A stretch of 52,960 nt of DNA, taken from assembly GCA_013152925.1 (NCBI GenBank), contig JAADFK010000151.1, forward strand, positions 1-52,960, read 5' to 3'. The notes beneath the pieces were generated by a model. It saw nothing but the letters and a program-made list of their open reading frames with translations, ran no database searches and was not told the origin of the DNA. Origin of the DNA: Acidobacteriota bacterium. Its GTDB lineage: Bacteria > Acidobacteriota > Thermoanaerobaculia > Thermoanaerobaculales > Sulfomarinibacteraceae. Made by a program: the position numbers and the translations under genes. Positions within the stretch are counted from its first letter, which is position 1; every line of letters starts with the position of its first letter. Of this stretch, positions 42,701 to 50,758 are shown in pieces.

Positions 42701-43368
42701 GGATTCTGGGCCGTGCCGCGGATGAAGGGGTGATCCGGCGAGAGGGCCCGTTTCCGGTGCTCCTGAACCAGCTCCTCGTCGATCATGAAGCGAAGATCGT
42801 CGTCCGTCAGCTCCTCGATCTTGGAGACCTCGTGGGAGGTGCGGAAGCCATCGAAGAAGTGGAGGAAGGGGATGCGGCTCCTGAGCGTCGCCGCCTGGGC
42901 GATGCAGGCGAAGTCGTGGGCTTCCTGGACCGAGTTGGAGGCCAGCATGGCGAAGCCCGTGGCCCGGCAGTCGTAGACATCCGAGTGGTCGCCGAAGATC
43001 GAAAGGGCGTGGGTGGCGACAGTCCGTGCCGAGACGTGGAACACCGCCGAGGTGAGCTCGCCGGCGATCTTGTGCATGTTGGGGATCATCAGGAGAAGAC
43101 CCTGGGAAGCGGTGAAGGTTGTTGTCAGAGCGCCGCCCTGCAAGGAGCCGTGGACAGCTCCGGAAGCGCCGCCCTCGGACTGCATTTCCACCACCTGGGG
43201 TATGGTCCCAAAGATGTTCCTGCGCCCCTGCGCCGACCACTCGTCGGCGTGCTCTCCCATGGGCGAAGACGGCGTGATCGGATAGATGGCGCACACCTCG
43301 TTGAGTCGGTGCGCCACCGAGGCCGTCGCCTCGTTACCGTCGATGGTCACCATGCGTCGTTTGGTCAT
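39787..43368 (-). CDS. nifJ: Pyruvate:ferredoxin (flavodoxin) oxidoreductase
   Basis: 1193 residues, the normal length of the single-chain enzyme that converts pyruvate and CoA to acetyl-CoA and CO2 while reducing ferredoxin or flavodoxin. In order: the N-terminal pyrimidine-binding domain (TIDGNEATASVAHRLNE, AIYPITPSSPMGEHAD); the gamma-type and CoA-binding regions; two 4Fe-4S motifs CIQCNKCVLVCP and CTGCTLCVHICP; the third-cluster segment GACLGCGETPYIKL; and the TPP site GGDGWAYDIGYGGLDHVL with NTGGQASKATP. All domains are intact. GGAGG precedes the ATG by 6 bases. A single-gene unit with its own promoter and a terminator hairpin. Supports anaerobic or microaerobic central metabolism. Confidence 0.97.
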   Translation of the reverse strand: MTKRRMVTIDGNEATASVAHRLNEVCAIYPITPSSPMGEHADEWSAQGRRNIFGTIPQVVEMQSEGGASGAVHGSLQGGALTTTFTASQGLLLMIPNMHKIAGELTSAVFHVSARTVATHALSIFGDHSDVYDCRATGFAMLASNSVQEAHDFACIAQAATLRSRIPFLHFFDGFRTSHEVSKIEELTDDDLRFMIDEELVQEHRKRALSPDHPFIRGTAQNPDAFFQSREAINTYYEACPGITQEVMDQFAALTGRAYHLFDYVGHPEADRVVILMGSGAEAVHEYVEWATGRGEKVGVLKVRLYRPFSTKHLLAVLPKTVRKIAVLDRTKEPGAKGEPLYVDIVTALAEARMDGVSELEVEPRVVGGRYGLSSKELNAGMIKGIYDELAKEKPKNHFTVGIVDDVSFTSLPINHDFDIEPDNVTRAVFWGLGSDGTVGANKNSIKIIGEETDNWAQGYFVYDSKKAGAITISHLRFGPRPIRSTYLIRRANFVACHQWVFLDKYDVLEYAAPGAVFLVNSPFGPDEVWDQFPVEVQEQIIEKQLKLYVIDAYSVAHEAKMGARINTIMQTCFFAISGVLPKDEAIAKIKEAIQKTYGRKGDEVVQLNFKAVDSSLANLHEVTVPDTVTSTHRRPPIVPENAPEFVKRVTAVMIAGKGDLLPVSAFPPDGTWPSATTKWEKRNIALEIPVWDEELCIQCNKCVLVCPHAAIRAKVYDPALLDGAPETFKSVEYKAPDFKGMAYTIQVAPEDCTGCTLCVHICPAKDKKNPEHKALDMHPQMPLREPERENYAFFLDLPEPERTRIAKLDVKGSQFLEPLFEYSGACLGCGETPYIKLMTQLFGDRALVANATGCSSIYGGNLPTTPFSVNKEGRGPAWSNSLFEDNAEFGLGFRLAVDHAAEHARELLRRLASRIGENLVNEILSADQSNEAGIFAQRARVAALKEKLATIDGPDARHLEVAADYLVKKSVWIVGGDGWAYDIGYGGLDHVLAMNRDVNILVLDTAVYSNTGGQASKATPLAAAAKFAYAGKPLAAKDLGMMAMTYGHVYVAQVAFGSKDRQTVQAFTEAESYPGTSLIIAYSHCIAHGYGMEDGIIHQNLAVDSGMWPLYRFDPRRAAMGEPPLKLDSKPPTVNVAELARREARFHMVQKTNPEHAKELLEAADRHAKARYDIYRQLSQIRVLRGEDEAAN

Positions 43369-43452
43369 CTGTTGCCTCCAGACAGCCCAACGGTCTGGGC
43401 GGGTTTGTGGAACGGCGCCCCGGCGGGATGCCCAGGGCGGACGAACGCTGTC

Positions 43453-43481
43453 AGCATACGCTGAGGTGGCCCATCCTGCAA
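43453..43481 (-). promoter_or_regulatory. nifJ: Candidate sigma-70 promoter of nifJ
   Basis: On the minus strand TTGCAG (43481-43476) and TATGCT (43458-43453) are separated by 17 bases, the optimal spacing. The predicted start lies about 78 bases before the nifJ ATG. Confidence 0.45.
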
Positions 43482-43587
43482 GACGGATCCGAGAACGGTT
43501 TCAACTCCGAAACCAGCGACAATTCCGGGCCGTGCCGGGGTTGACATCGAGCCTGGAGGCCATCGTAGCCCTCCCCGTTTCGTGCCC

Positions 43588-44151
43588 TCAGCCGTGGCTC
43601 GGTTCGAGCACGGTGGAGCCTGGGCGAGGGCCGGCCTCGGGAGCCGCGGACTGCGTGTCGAGGTCGATGCGGCCGCTGCCGTGGAGCTTGAGATTCGACC
43701 TGCCCCACCTGGACGCCACGTAGAGCTTGCCCTTCATGGCGTAATCGACCGCTCCGCTGTCGAGGATGGGCTTGATGCGCGTCAGCACGGCCACGTTGTT
43801 GACGTGAATGGTCAGCGTCGTGGTGGCCGAGCCCAGTCCGGGGATCTCGAGGGCCTCGGGGCTCGTTCCCGTGCCGATCCTGATCCCGCCCAGGTAGAGC
43901 TTGAGGGCCATCCCCCTGGCCTGGATGGGATCCGGCCGGACGTTGGTGATCCGCACGGTTGCCTCGAAGGTGGTCTCGAAGAGCGTCGCTTCCACCACCT
44001 TGAGGTTGGCGAGCGTGACCTCTGGCGGCTCGCCGCCCATGGAGGCACAGCCCGCCAGCACGCTGGCCAGCAGCACGGTCACGGCGAGCCGTGCCCGGCG
44101 GCCGAAGGGGCGGGGCAGGGCTTCGCGCGGTGCATCGGATGGGACGGCCAT
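43588..44151 (-). CDS. LEA type 2 (water stress/hypersensitive response) lipoprotein
   Basis: 187 residues from the ATG at 44151 (GGAGG 4 bases upstream). After an Arg-rich N-region the hydrophobic core ends in the lipobox LAGC, so the mature protein is lipid-anchored at about Cys35. The rest is a single LEA-2/WHy-type beta sandwich: TLANLKVVEATLFETTFEA, then VRITNVRPDPIQARGMALKL and LTIHVNNVAVL, with the alternating pattern of the family. Such proteins are linked to desiccation or stress tolerance, or act as periplasmic lipid-binding proteins; the actual role is unknown. Same strand as nifJ with 219 bases between. Confidence 0.85.
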   Translation of the reverse strand: MAVPSDAPREALPRPFGRRARLAVTVLLASVLAGCASMGGEPPEVTLANLKVVEATLFETTFEATVRITNVRPDPIQARGMALKLYLGGIRIGTGTSPEALEIPGLGSATTTLTIHVNNVAVLTRIKPILDSGAVDYAMKGKLYVASRWGRSNLKLHGSGRIDLDTQSAAPEAGPRPGSTVLEPSHG

Positions 44152-44441
44152 GTCACCTCCAGGAGCTCGCATCACGGCCAACCGTAGCACAGAGACGGGA
44201 TGCCGTGCCCGCGGCCACGTCGACCGAGTCCGCCGCCATGAGCCGCGACGTGGCGGTGTGGCAATGTGGTGGGGGGAAGAGGAATCCGTCGTCCTCCGGC
44301 GCCCGGCCGCGCCTCGCGGCGCGGCGGCGTGAGGCGGCGGGATTCCTCCCGAGCGCAAGCGCTCGTCGGGCTCCCATCCCCTCTCGCCGGGGCTGCTCCC
44401 CCTCGGGAGGCTGGGTGCTCCGGCCGCCGGCCGGTGGCGGG

Positions 44442-45031
44442 GAGATCCCTCCACTCGCTCGCTACGCTCGCTCGGTCGGGATGACAGACAGGGGTCATTC
44501 CGGCCGGAGCGGTGCCCCTCCTGTCATCCCGACCGGAGCGGCGCGGAGCACCGATCCCATTCTGTCATCCCGACCGGAGCGGAGGGATCTGACGGGACAA
44601 CCGGGGGGCTGGGTTGTCGGGTCGCTGGCTGTTGTTGGGGAGATCCCTCCACTCGCTCGCTGCGCTCGCTCGGTCGGGATGACAGAGAGGGGTCATCCCG
44701 GCCGGAGCGGTGCGCAGCGCCCGTCCCCTCCCGTCATCCCGACCGGAGCGGCTCCGGGCGGCGGCCCCTCCCGTCATCCCGACCGGAGCGGCGCGGAGCA
44801 CCGATCCCATTCTGTCATCCCGACCGGAGCGGAGGGATCTGACGGGACAACCGGGGGGTTGGGTTGTCGGGTCGCTGGCTGTTGTTGGGGAGATCCCTCC
44901 ACTCGCTCGCTACGCTCGCTCGGTCGGGATGACAGACAGGGGTCATCCCGGCCGGAGCGGTGCGCAGCGCCCGTCCCCTCCCGTCATCCCGACCGGAGCG
45001 GCGCCGGGCGCCGCGGAGTGGAGGGATCTCC
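44442..45031. repeat. Array of GTCATCCCGACCGGAGCGG palindromic repeats with 250-bp tandem duplication
   Basis: Six copies of GTCATCCCGACCGGAGCGG start near 44523, 44564, 44733, 44773, 44814 and 44983, many 40-41 bases apart, plus three GTCAT[CT]CCGGCCGGAGCGG variants. Three inverted copies begin GATCCCTCCACTCGCTCGCT and end GGTCGGGATGACAGA at about 44443, 44641 and 44891. The last two inverted copies and the sequence between repeat with a period of 250 bases at near identity, which marks a recent tandem duplication. Forward and inverted units can pair into long hairpins. Confidence 0.85.
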
Positions 45032-45173
45032 TGAACGAAGCCGGGTAATCCCATCCTCCCCCTTCTGGGAGGAGATTGGGCCGGACCCCCACCCGCCCCG
45101 CCGCGGCCGTGCCGCCCAGTCCGGCCAGGGCCATGCTCAGGCCAAGGAACAGGGTGATGGGCCTGTGGACCAT
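45032..45173 (-). pseudogene. Truncated 5' end of an exported protein gene
   Basis: An ATG at 45173 with GAGGT 4-5 bases upstream encodes MVHRPITLFLGLSMALAGLG and continues GTAAAGRVGV, a convincing signal peptide with an AAA/AG-type cleavage site. After about 47 residues the frame runs directly into the palindromic array (GAGATCCCTCCACTC), and the rest of the frame is repeat sequence. The gene therefore seems to have lost its 3' part at the array boundary. It could instead be a tiny exported peptide, which is less likely. Confidence 0.5.
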
Positions 45174-45206
45174 GTCAACCTCGTTAGATGTGGCGCCGTC
45201 TCGAGG

Positions 45207-46316
45207 TCAATCCCTCAGGAAGTGGCAGTTGTACCCGTCCGGGTGTTTCTCCAGGTAGTCCTGGTGGTGCTCCTCGGCGTTCCAGAAGGTCGTGGCGGGG
45301 ACGATCTCGGTGACCACGGGATGTTTCCATGCGCCGGAGCGGTCCACCTCGTCGCGGACGCGCTCGGCGATCCGCCGCTGCTCCTCGTCGAGGTAGAAGA
45401 TGGCCGAGCGGTACTGAGTGCCCCGGTCGTTGTGCTGGCGGTTCCTGGTGGTGGGATCATGGAGCCGGAAGAAGTGGCGAAGGACCTCCTCGTAGCCGAT
45501 CACGGAGGGGTCGAAGACCACCCGCACGGCCTCGGCGTGGCCGGTTCTTCCGGTGCAGACCTGCTCGTAAGTGGGATTCGAGGCCGTGCCACCGGTGTAG
45601 CCCACATCGGTGGCGACGACACCCTTCAACTCTCGCATCAGGTGCTCGACGCCCCAGAAGCAGCCACCGGCCACGATGGCGGTTTCGGGCTTTTCTTTCT
45701 GGGGCTGCATGGTTTCGGCCTTCGGGACGATTCCCGCCTCGGCGAAGGCCGCGAGGTACTGTCCGTAGCCCTCGGCCTCGAGCCGGTCCACGGGGATGAA
45801 GCGGAGGGCCGCCGAGTTGATGCAGTAGCGCAGTCCTGAGGGACCGGGGCCGTCGGGAAAGACGTGGCCCAGGTGGGAGCCGGCGCCCGCCGAGCGGACC
45901 TCGGTGCGGACCATCCCGAGGCTGCGGTCCTGCCTCTCCTCGACGTTGGCGGGCTCCAGCGGCTTCGTGAAGCTGGGCCAGCCCGAGCCCGAGTCGAACT
46001 TGTCCAGCGAGGAGAAAACCGGGTCGCCGCTGACCACGTCCACGTAGATCCCGGGCTCGTGGTTGTTCCAGTAGGCGTTGGCGAAGGGGGGCTCGGTGCC
46101 GCAGCGCTGGGTGACCTCGTACTGCTCGGGCGTCAGGAGGGCGCGGAGCTCCTCGTCCCCCGGTTGCTTCGTTTCAGACATCGGTTCCTCCCCGGCTGGC
46201 GCCGGTGCGGACGCGCTGGCCGTGGATGCGCCGGCGGCGCGGTCGCACCCGGCGCCGGACAGTGCCAGGAGCACGAGCGCCAAAAGCAGCGCGGTGGTGG
46301 TTGCGAATCGTTGCAC
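45207..46316 (-). CDS. Bifunctional MsrB-MsrA methionine sulfoxide reductase lipoprotein
   Basis: 369 residues from a GTG at 46316 (AAAAGGAAA about 6 bases upstream). An N-terminal signal with lipobox LSGAGC gives a lipid-anchored enzyme. Residues about 55-185 are MsrB ([20 protein letters not shown], catalytic Cys in [12 protein letters not shown]). Residues about 210-369 are MsrA (GGCFWGVEH with the catalytic Cys, [29 protein letters not shown]). The usual CxxC zinc pairs of MsrB are not seen. The enzyme reduces both sulfoxide epimers of methionine in envelope proteins and needs a thiol donor. The domain order B-A is the reverse of the Neisseria PilB type. Confidence 0.93.
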   Translation of the reverse strand: MQRFATTTALLLALVLLALSGAGCDRAAGASTASASAPAPAGEEPMSETKQPGDEELRALLTPEQYEVTQRCGTEPPFANAYWNNHEPGIYVDVVSGDPVFSSLDKFDSGSGWPSFTKPLEPANVEERQDRSLGMVRTEVRSAGAGSHLGHVFPDGPGPSGLRYCINSAALRFIPVDRLEAEGYGQYLAAFAEAGIVPKAETMQPQKEKPETAIVAGGCFWGVEHLMRELKGVVATDVGYTGGTASNPTYEQVCTGRTGHAEAVRVVFDPSVIGYEEVLRHFFRLHDPTTRNRQHNDRGTQYRSAIFYLDEEQRRIAERVRDEVDRSGAWKHPVVTEIVPATTFWNAEEHHQDYLEKHPDGYNCHFLRD

Positions 46317-46548
46317 GGTCGTTTCCTTTTCCGGAGCTCCCGCCGGGGTGACGCGTGATCCGGGAGCGGGTCCTCACGGGCGATAACAGCCACCGCCTCC
46401 GGGATGTTCCCGCCATCCCCCCGGGTTTTGCGGCGGATTCTGCGGCCAGGTGCGCGGCGATCTCGACGCACTTGATCGTATCGACCGTTTTGCCGAGCCG
46501 GACCTTCGTCATCCGTTTTCGGTGACCTTCCCGGCAGCGCTCCGGTGA

Positions 46549-48036
46549 TCAGAGCCCTGGCGGCCGGCGGTCCTTCCACGGGCGGGCTTCCTCCAGCTGG
46601 GAGGCCAGGCGGAGCAGCGTCGCCTCGGCGCCGAAGCGGCCGACGAACTGAACCCCGATGGGGAGCTCGTCCTTCCCCTGATGGAGCGGGACGGACATGG
46701 CGGGCTGGCCGGTCATGTTGAAGAGCATGGTGTTGGCCGTGCGCTCAAGGGCCGAGGAGGCCAGCTCGTCCAGGGCGGCGTCCAGGAGCTTGCCGATGGG
46801 AACCGTGCGCAGGAAGGCCAGCTGGGCCCGCTGGCCGCTGGTCAGCGCGCCGGCGCCGATCTTCTGTGGCGGCCAGGCGAGCGTGGAGGTGATCAGGATG
46901 TCGTGCTCCTCGAAGAAGCCCGCGATGCGGCGCCAGGCCAGGTGGCGCGCCTCCTGGGCGTCGGCCAGGTCCCGGGCGGAGGTCTTGCGACCGATCATGC
47001 CCAGGACCCAGGTCTCGGGCTCGAAGCCGCCGGGGGTGGCCTTGTGGCCCATGAGCTCCTCGGCACGGGAGATGTCCAGGGCCACGGAGGCCGCCACCAC
47101 GGTCAGGTAGGCGCGGACCATGCGCTCCCGGTCGAAGGCCGGGACGGCCTCCTCGACCCGGTGGCCGAGCTCCGCACAGAGCGCGGCGGCCCGACGGACG
47201 GCCTCCTGGCAGTCGGGGTGGGCGGTCTCTCCGAGCAGGCTTCCCGTGAAGAAGGCGATGCGGAGCGTTCCGGGATCACGGCCGACCTCCTCGAGGAAGG
47301 GGCGTTCCACGGGGGGCGGGACGTAGGGTGCGCCGAGATCGGGGCCGTGGGTGGCGTCCAGGAGGGCGGCGTTGTCCCGTACCGTCCGGCTGAGGAAGGC
47401 GTCGGAGTCGAAACCGCACCAGCTCTCCCCCATGTCGGGCCCCACGGGGATCCGGCCCCGCGTGGGCTTGAGGCCGAAGAGGCCGCAGCAGGAGGCCGGG
47501 ATCCGGATGGAGCCGCCGCCGTCCCCTCCGTGGCCGACGGGCGTCATGCCAGCGGCGACCGCTGCCCCCGAGCCGCCGCTGGAGCCGCCGGGAGTGTGCT
47601 CCGTGTTCCAGGGGTTGCGGGTGGGGCCGTGGAGCGCCGGTTCCGTCACGCCCATGATGCCGAGCTCGGGGCAGTTGGTCTTGCCCACGAAGACGAGGCC
47701 CGCCCGCTCGAGCCGGGCGACAACCTCGCTGTGGTGGTCGGGCACGTAGTCCCTCAGGAAGCGGCAGGCCGAGGTCAGGGGCTCGCCGGCCAGGGCCGCG
47801 TGGAGGTCCTTGAGGACCAGCGGCACGCCGGCCAGGGGACCGCCGGGGAGGGCCCGCCCGGCCCGTCTCCGGGCCCGTTCGAACATGGGGTGGATGACGG
47901 CGTTGAGGGCCGGGTTCCGCGCCTCGATGCGCGCGGCGGCGGCCTCCACGAGCTCCGTGGGCGTCACTTCGCCGCGGCGGACGAGCCCGGCCAGCCCCAT
48001 GGCGTCGAAATTCTCGTACTCGGGGAAGGGGTCCAT
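46549..48036 (-). CDS. Amidase signature family amidase
   Basis: 495 residues. AGGAGGAG lies just before the ATG. The Ser-cisSer-Lys triad is visible: Lys in GVPLVLKDLHAAL, the Gly/Ser loop TPGGSSGGSGAAVAAG with the cis-Ser, and the nucleophile Ser in GGDGGGSIRIPASCCGLFG. The acyl-site segment GLKPTRGRIP follows and PAMSVPL is near the end. No GatB or GatC is nearby and the sequence reads as a general amidase rather than GatA, so it probably hydrolyses small or peptide amides in the cytoplasm. It starts 14 bases after the histidine phosphatase stop, so the two form an operon. Confidence 0.93.
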   Translation of the reverse strand: MDPFPEYENFDAMGLAGLVRRGEVTPTELVEAAAARIEARNPALNAVIHPMFERARRRAGRALPGGPLAGVPLVLKDLHAALAGEPLTSACRFLRDYVPDHHSEVVARLERAGLVFVGKTNCPELGIMGVTEPALHGPTRNPWNTEHTPGGSSGGSGAAVAAGMTPVGHGGDGGGSIRIPASCCGLFGLKPTRGRIPVGPDMGESWCGFDSDAFLSRTVRDNAALLDATHGPDLGAPYVPPPVERPFLEEVGRDPGTLRIAFFTGSLLGETAHPDCQEAVRRAAALCAELGHRVEEAVPAFDRERMVRAYLTVVAASVALDISRAEELMGHKATPGGFEPETWVLGMIGRKTSARDLADAQEARHLAWRRIAGFFEEHDILITSTLAWPPQKIGAGALTSGQRAQLAFLRTVPIGKLLDAALDELASSALERTANTMLFNMTGQPAMSVPLHQGKDELPIGVQFVGRFGAEATLLRLASQLEEARPWKDRRPPGL

Positions 48037-48050
48037 GTCTCCTCCTGTGA

Positions 48051-48647
48051 CTACTGTTCCCGAGCGGCTCCTGCACCGTCGAACACGGTGGGGGCGCCGG
48101 AGGGCTCGGCCACCCGGACGACACGGCGCACCGTCCAGTCGACGACGACGACGGTGGCGGTGGGAACGAAACGGTCCACCCCGAGGTCCTGGGTCAGGGC
48201 ACGAATGACACCCCCGTGGACGAACAGCAGATGCCGCCCGGGTGGTAGCTGCTCGACGAATGCGACCACCCGGTTCCGGAAGGCCTCCAGAGACTCACCT
48301 CCGGGAAGCTCGAAACGGCGGAATTCCATCACCTCGCCGGCCACCCGGGGGTCCACGTCGGCAAAAGGCCGTTCCTCGAGCTCACCGAAATTGATCTCCC
48401 GGAGGCGGGGATCCTGGACCGGCTCACCCCAGGCCAGCCTGGCACTTTCCACGGCCCGGCTCAAGTCGGAAGACCAGACGCCGTCGAAGCGTTGTCCGTC
48501 GAAGAGCTCGGTCAGCCGCCGGATCTCCTCGCGCCCGCGTTCGGTCAGTGGCGGATCGGACCATCCGGCGACCTCGTGGGCCACGCTCCGGGTCGTTTCA
48601 CCGTGCCGGACCAGCCAGAGCTCGAGAGGGGATGCGGCGGGTGCCAT
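48051..48647 (-). CDS. Histidine phosphatase family protein
   Basis: 198 residues. The phosphoglycerate-mutase-like signature LWLVRHGET carries the phospho-accepting His and neighbouring Arg. PLTERGREE, SSDLSRAVESA and the Glu in INFGELEERPF follow, and the second catalytic His lies in LLFVHGGVIRAL. The family includes cobalamin-pathway CobC and general sugar or acid phosphatases; no cobalamin gene is nearby, so the substrate is open. Upstream gene of the amidase, divergent from mnmA across 57 bases. Confidence 0.9.
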   Translation of the reverse strand: MAPAASPLELWLVRHGETTRSVAHEVAGWSDPPLTERGREEIRRLTELFDGQRFDGVWSSDLSRAVESARLAWGEPVQDPRLREINFGELEERPFADVDPRVAGEVMEFRRFELPGGESLEAFRNRVVAFVEQLPPGRHLLFVHGGVIRALTQDLGVDRFVPTATVVVVDWTVRRVVRVAEPSGAPTVFDGAGAAREQ

Positions 48648-48704
48648 CCCGGGCAGTCTACACCGGACCGTGCGACCGGGGTGGAAATGGGGGATACTAT
48701 TCCG

Positions 48705-49772
48705 ATGAAGGTCGTCGTCGCCATGTCGGGAGGGCTGGATTCCTCCGTGGCTGCGCTCCGCCTCGTGGAGGCCGGGTACGAGGTGACCGGTGTGCTCTTC
48801 AGGTTATGGGACCCCCTGGCCGGCGCCGCCTCGCGGTGTTGTTCCGACGAGGATATCCGGGACGCCCGGAAGGTGGCCGGCGCGCTCGGGATCCCGCTGC
48901 GCGAGGAGTGCACCTCCCGGCGTTTCTTCGATGAGATCTTCATGCCGAGCCTCGAGCAGTACGCCGGCGGCTTGACGCCGAACCCCTGCGTGATCTGCAA
49001 TGAGAGGATCAAGTTTGCCGAGCTGGCGGCTGTGGCGGAGGAGGAGGGTGCCGGAGCGATGGCTACCGGACACTATGCGCGCGTCGAACGCGGGGAGGGC
49101 GCGAAGGTCCGCTTGCTCCGGGCGGCGGACCCGGCGAAGGACCAGAGCTACTTCCTCTACCGCGTTCCCCAGTGGATCCTCGGCCGCCTGCTGCTTCCCG
49201 TTGGAGGGCTGTCCAAGGACGAGGTTCGCCGCCTTGCAGAACAGGCCGGCCTGCCGGTGGCCCGCAAGGGCGAGAGCCAGGAGCTGTGTTTCGTCCCGGA
49301 GGGAAGCACCTACGCCCAGCTCGTCGAGGGCTGGGTGCCGGGGAGCATTCGTTCTGGGGAGATCGTTGACCGGCGCGGGAAGGTCCTGGGGCGGCACGGC
49401 GGTGTGCATCGTTTCACCATCGGGCAGCGGCGCGGGATCGGGATCGCTGCGGCGGAACCGCTCTACGTGATCGCGTTGGAGCCCTCCACCGGGCGAGTGA
49501 TCGTCGGGTCGAAGGAGGAGCTGGACGTGCAACAGCTTCACGTCCGGGACCTCGCCTGGATTTCCGGTGAGCCCCCTGCGCCGGGCTTCCGCTGTACGGT
49601 CAAGATCCGGTCGCGCCATACCGGTGTGCCGGCGTCCGTGGAGGTGGCTTCCGGCCGGGCCCGTGTCCTGCCCGATGAGCCCCTGAAGGCCCCCGCCCCG
49701 GGCCAGGCGGCCGTGTTCTACCGTGGGGACGAGGTGCTGGGTGGAGGAACCATCGCTGGGAACAGCCCGTAG
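48705..49772 (+). CDS. mnmA: tRNA-specific 2-thiouridylase MnmA
   Basis: 355 residues. Puts the sulfur on U34 of tRNA Lys, Glu and Gln. The ATP PP-loop VVVAMSGGLDSSVAALRL opens the protein. The two catalytic Cys are in TPNPCVICN and ESQELCFVPEG. ATGHYAR, KDQSYFLYRVPQ and HRFTIGQRRGIGI are further signatures, and a C-terminal beta-barrel domain completes the usual length. The ATG at 48705 gives the standard N-terminus; one 18 bases upstream (48687) is an alternative with a similar ribosome site. Missing from the family norm: Leu replaces Val in SGGVDSS, which is harmless. Confidence 0.95.
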   Translation: MKVVVAMSGGLDSSVAALRLVEAGYEVTGVLFRLWDPLAGAASRCCSDEDIRDARKVAGALGIPLREECTSRRFFDEIFMPSLEQYAGGLTPNPCVICNERIKFAELAAVAEEEGAGAMATGHYARVERGEGAKVRLLRAADPAKDQSYFLYRVPQWILGRLLLPVGGLSKDEVRRLAEQAGLPVARKGESQELCFVPEGSTYAQLVEGWVPGSIRSGEIVDRRGKVLGRHGGVHRFTIGQRRGIGIAAAEPLYVIALEPSTGRVIVGSKEELDVQQLHVRDLAWISGEPPAPGFRCTVKIRSRHTGVPASVEVASGRARVLPDEPLKAPAPGQAAVFYRGDEVLGGGTIAGNSP

Positions 49773-49915
49773 CCAGGGTCATCGGGAGAGCCGCGATCCG
49801 GCTCCGGCCGGGCCGCGATGATCACCGGCGACAGGTGGCAACAGCGAACAGCCGCCCGGCTGGTTTCCGGCGGCATCTTCCGAAGGCGCGCTATGCTGGC
49901 GGGGGAGGAGCTGGG

Positions 49916-50677
49916 ATGCAGCGGATCGGCCGGCATTCGGATCGCGTGAAGGAGCTGCGGCGCTCCATCAGGAAGCGGCCGGCCGGTCTCGTCGTCGTCG
50001 ACGGACGGCGGCTGGTGGCCGACCTCATTCGCTGGGGCGTTCCCATCCGCGACCTCTTCATTTCGGAGGAGCTGGCGGAGCAGGGGGCCGGGGTGGATTA
50101 CTGTCTTGCCGCGGGAAACAGCTGGGTTCTGGCTGGCTCCGTGCTTGGAGAGATTGCACCAACCCGGAGCCCCCAGGGCATTCTGGCCGTGGTGGACGAG
50201 CCTGAGGCCCAGCCGTGGCAGGGCGACCGGGGCGTGGCGCTGTTCCTCGAGGGCGTTCAGGATCCGGGAAACCTTGGGGCCATCATGCGGTCGGCGGTGG
50301 CCCTCGGAGCTGAGGCCGTGTTGCTGGCACCGCGGTGTGCCGACCCCTTCTCCCCGGCCGCCGTGCGGGGGTCGGCGGGCGCCGTGTTCCGGATGGCGCC
50401 CCACCGGGAGCTCTCCGTGGAAGAGGCGGCGGCGACGGTTCGTGGAAAGGGAGGCTGGGTCTGGGCCGCCATGGCCGGCGGGCAACCACTCGATCGCTGG
50501 CATCCACGGGGTCCGGGCCTCGTCCTCCTGGGTGCGGAGGGCGCGGGCCTTCGCGCGGAAAGTGTGGCTCTGGCCGATGGGCGGGTCGCAATCCCCTTGG
50601 AGCGCGATATCGAGTCCCTCAACGTGGCGGTGGCCGCCGGGATTCTGCTCGCCCATCTTCGGGCCCTCGGGGCCTGA
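49916..50677 (+). CDS. TrmH/SpoU-family RNA 2'-O-methyltransferase
   Basis: 253 residues from the ATG at 49916, with GGGGAGGAG 5 bases upstream; the frame extends to 49835 but without a ribosome site. Residues about 1-95 form the L30e-like substrate-binding domain. The SPOUT knot shows motif 1 LEGVQDPGNLGAIMRSAVAL, motif 2 VLLGAEGAGLRAE and motif 3 ESLNVAVAAGILL. This is the RlmB/TrmH pattern: SAM-dependent methylation of a ribose 2'-OH in rRNA or tRNA. The exact target cannot be assigned. Same strand as mnmA, 143 bases downstream. Confidence 0.92.
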   Translation: MQRIGRHSDRVKELRRSIRKRPAGLVVVDGRRLVADLIRWGVPIRDLFISEELAEQGAGVDYCLAAGNSWVLAGSVLGEIAPTRSPQGILAVVDEPEAQPWQGDRGVALFLEGVQDPGNLGAIMRSAVALGAEAVLLAPRCADPFSPAAVRGSAGAVFRMAPHRELSVEEAAATVRGKGGWVWAAMAGGQPLDRWHPRGPGLVLLGAEGAGLRAESVALADGRVAIPLERDIESLNVAVAAGILLAHLRALGA

Positions 50678-50710
50678 GGGCTGCCGGTGGCGCGCGGGTG
50701 AGGGGTGGTC

Positions 50711-50716
50711 TATATT
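50711..50716 (+). promoter_or_regulatory. Candidate -10 box of the baeRF gene
   Basis: TATATT (5 of 6 to consensus) in GC-rich surroundings, 42 bases before the ATG at 50759. No clear -35 box. Confidence 0.3.
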
Positions 50717-50758
50717 GGGGGGACGGAGGAGGTCGAGATCCATGAAAGGGAGGCAAGC

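Larger units (their letters stand above)
44152..45206. other. Non-coding stretch with palindromes and repeat array
   Basis: 1055 bases. 44152-44440 has no gene but holds a GC-rich hairpin (GAGGAATCC at 44279-44287 and GGATTCCTC at 44340-44348) and the small perfect palindrome GAGCGCAAGCGCTC (44351-44364). 44442-45031 is a repeat array. 45032-45173 is a truncated gene start on the minus strand. Open frames crossing this stretch are repeat-derived. Confidence 0.65.

Noticed and set aside
39865..43464. A 1199-codon open frame antisense to nifJ
   Set aside because: Mirror of nifJ codon usage (Val/Asp/Gly-rich), no family resemblance.
44442..45031. Possible CRISPR array
   Set aside because: Unit spacing is 40-41 bases but the interunit sequences are themselves repeated, units occur in both orientations, and no cas gene is present.
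46174..46512. Small minus-strand frame starting MTKVRLGKTVDTIKCVEI
   Set aside because: The first 30 residues look protein-like, but the rest overlaps the msrBA start as Arg-rich noise and no family could be named; perhaps a remnant.
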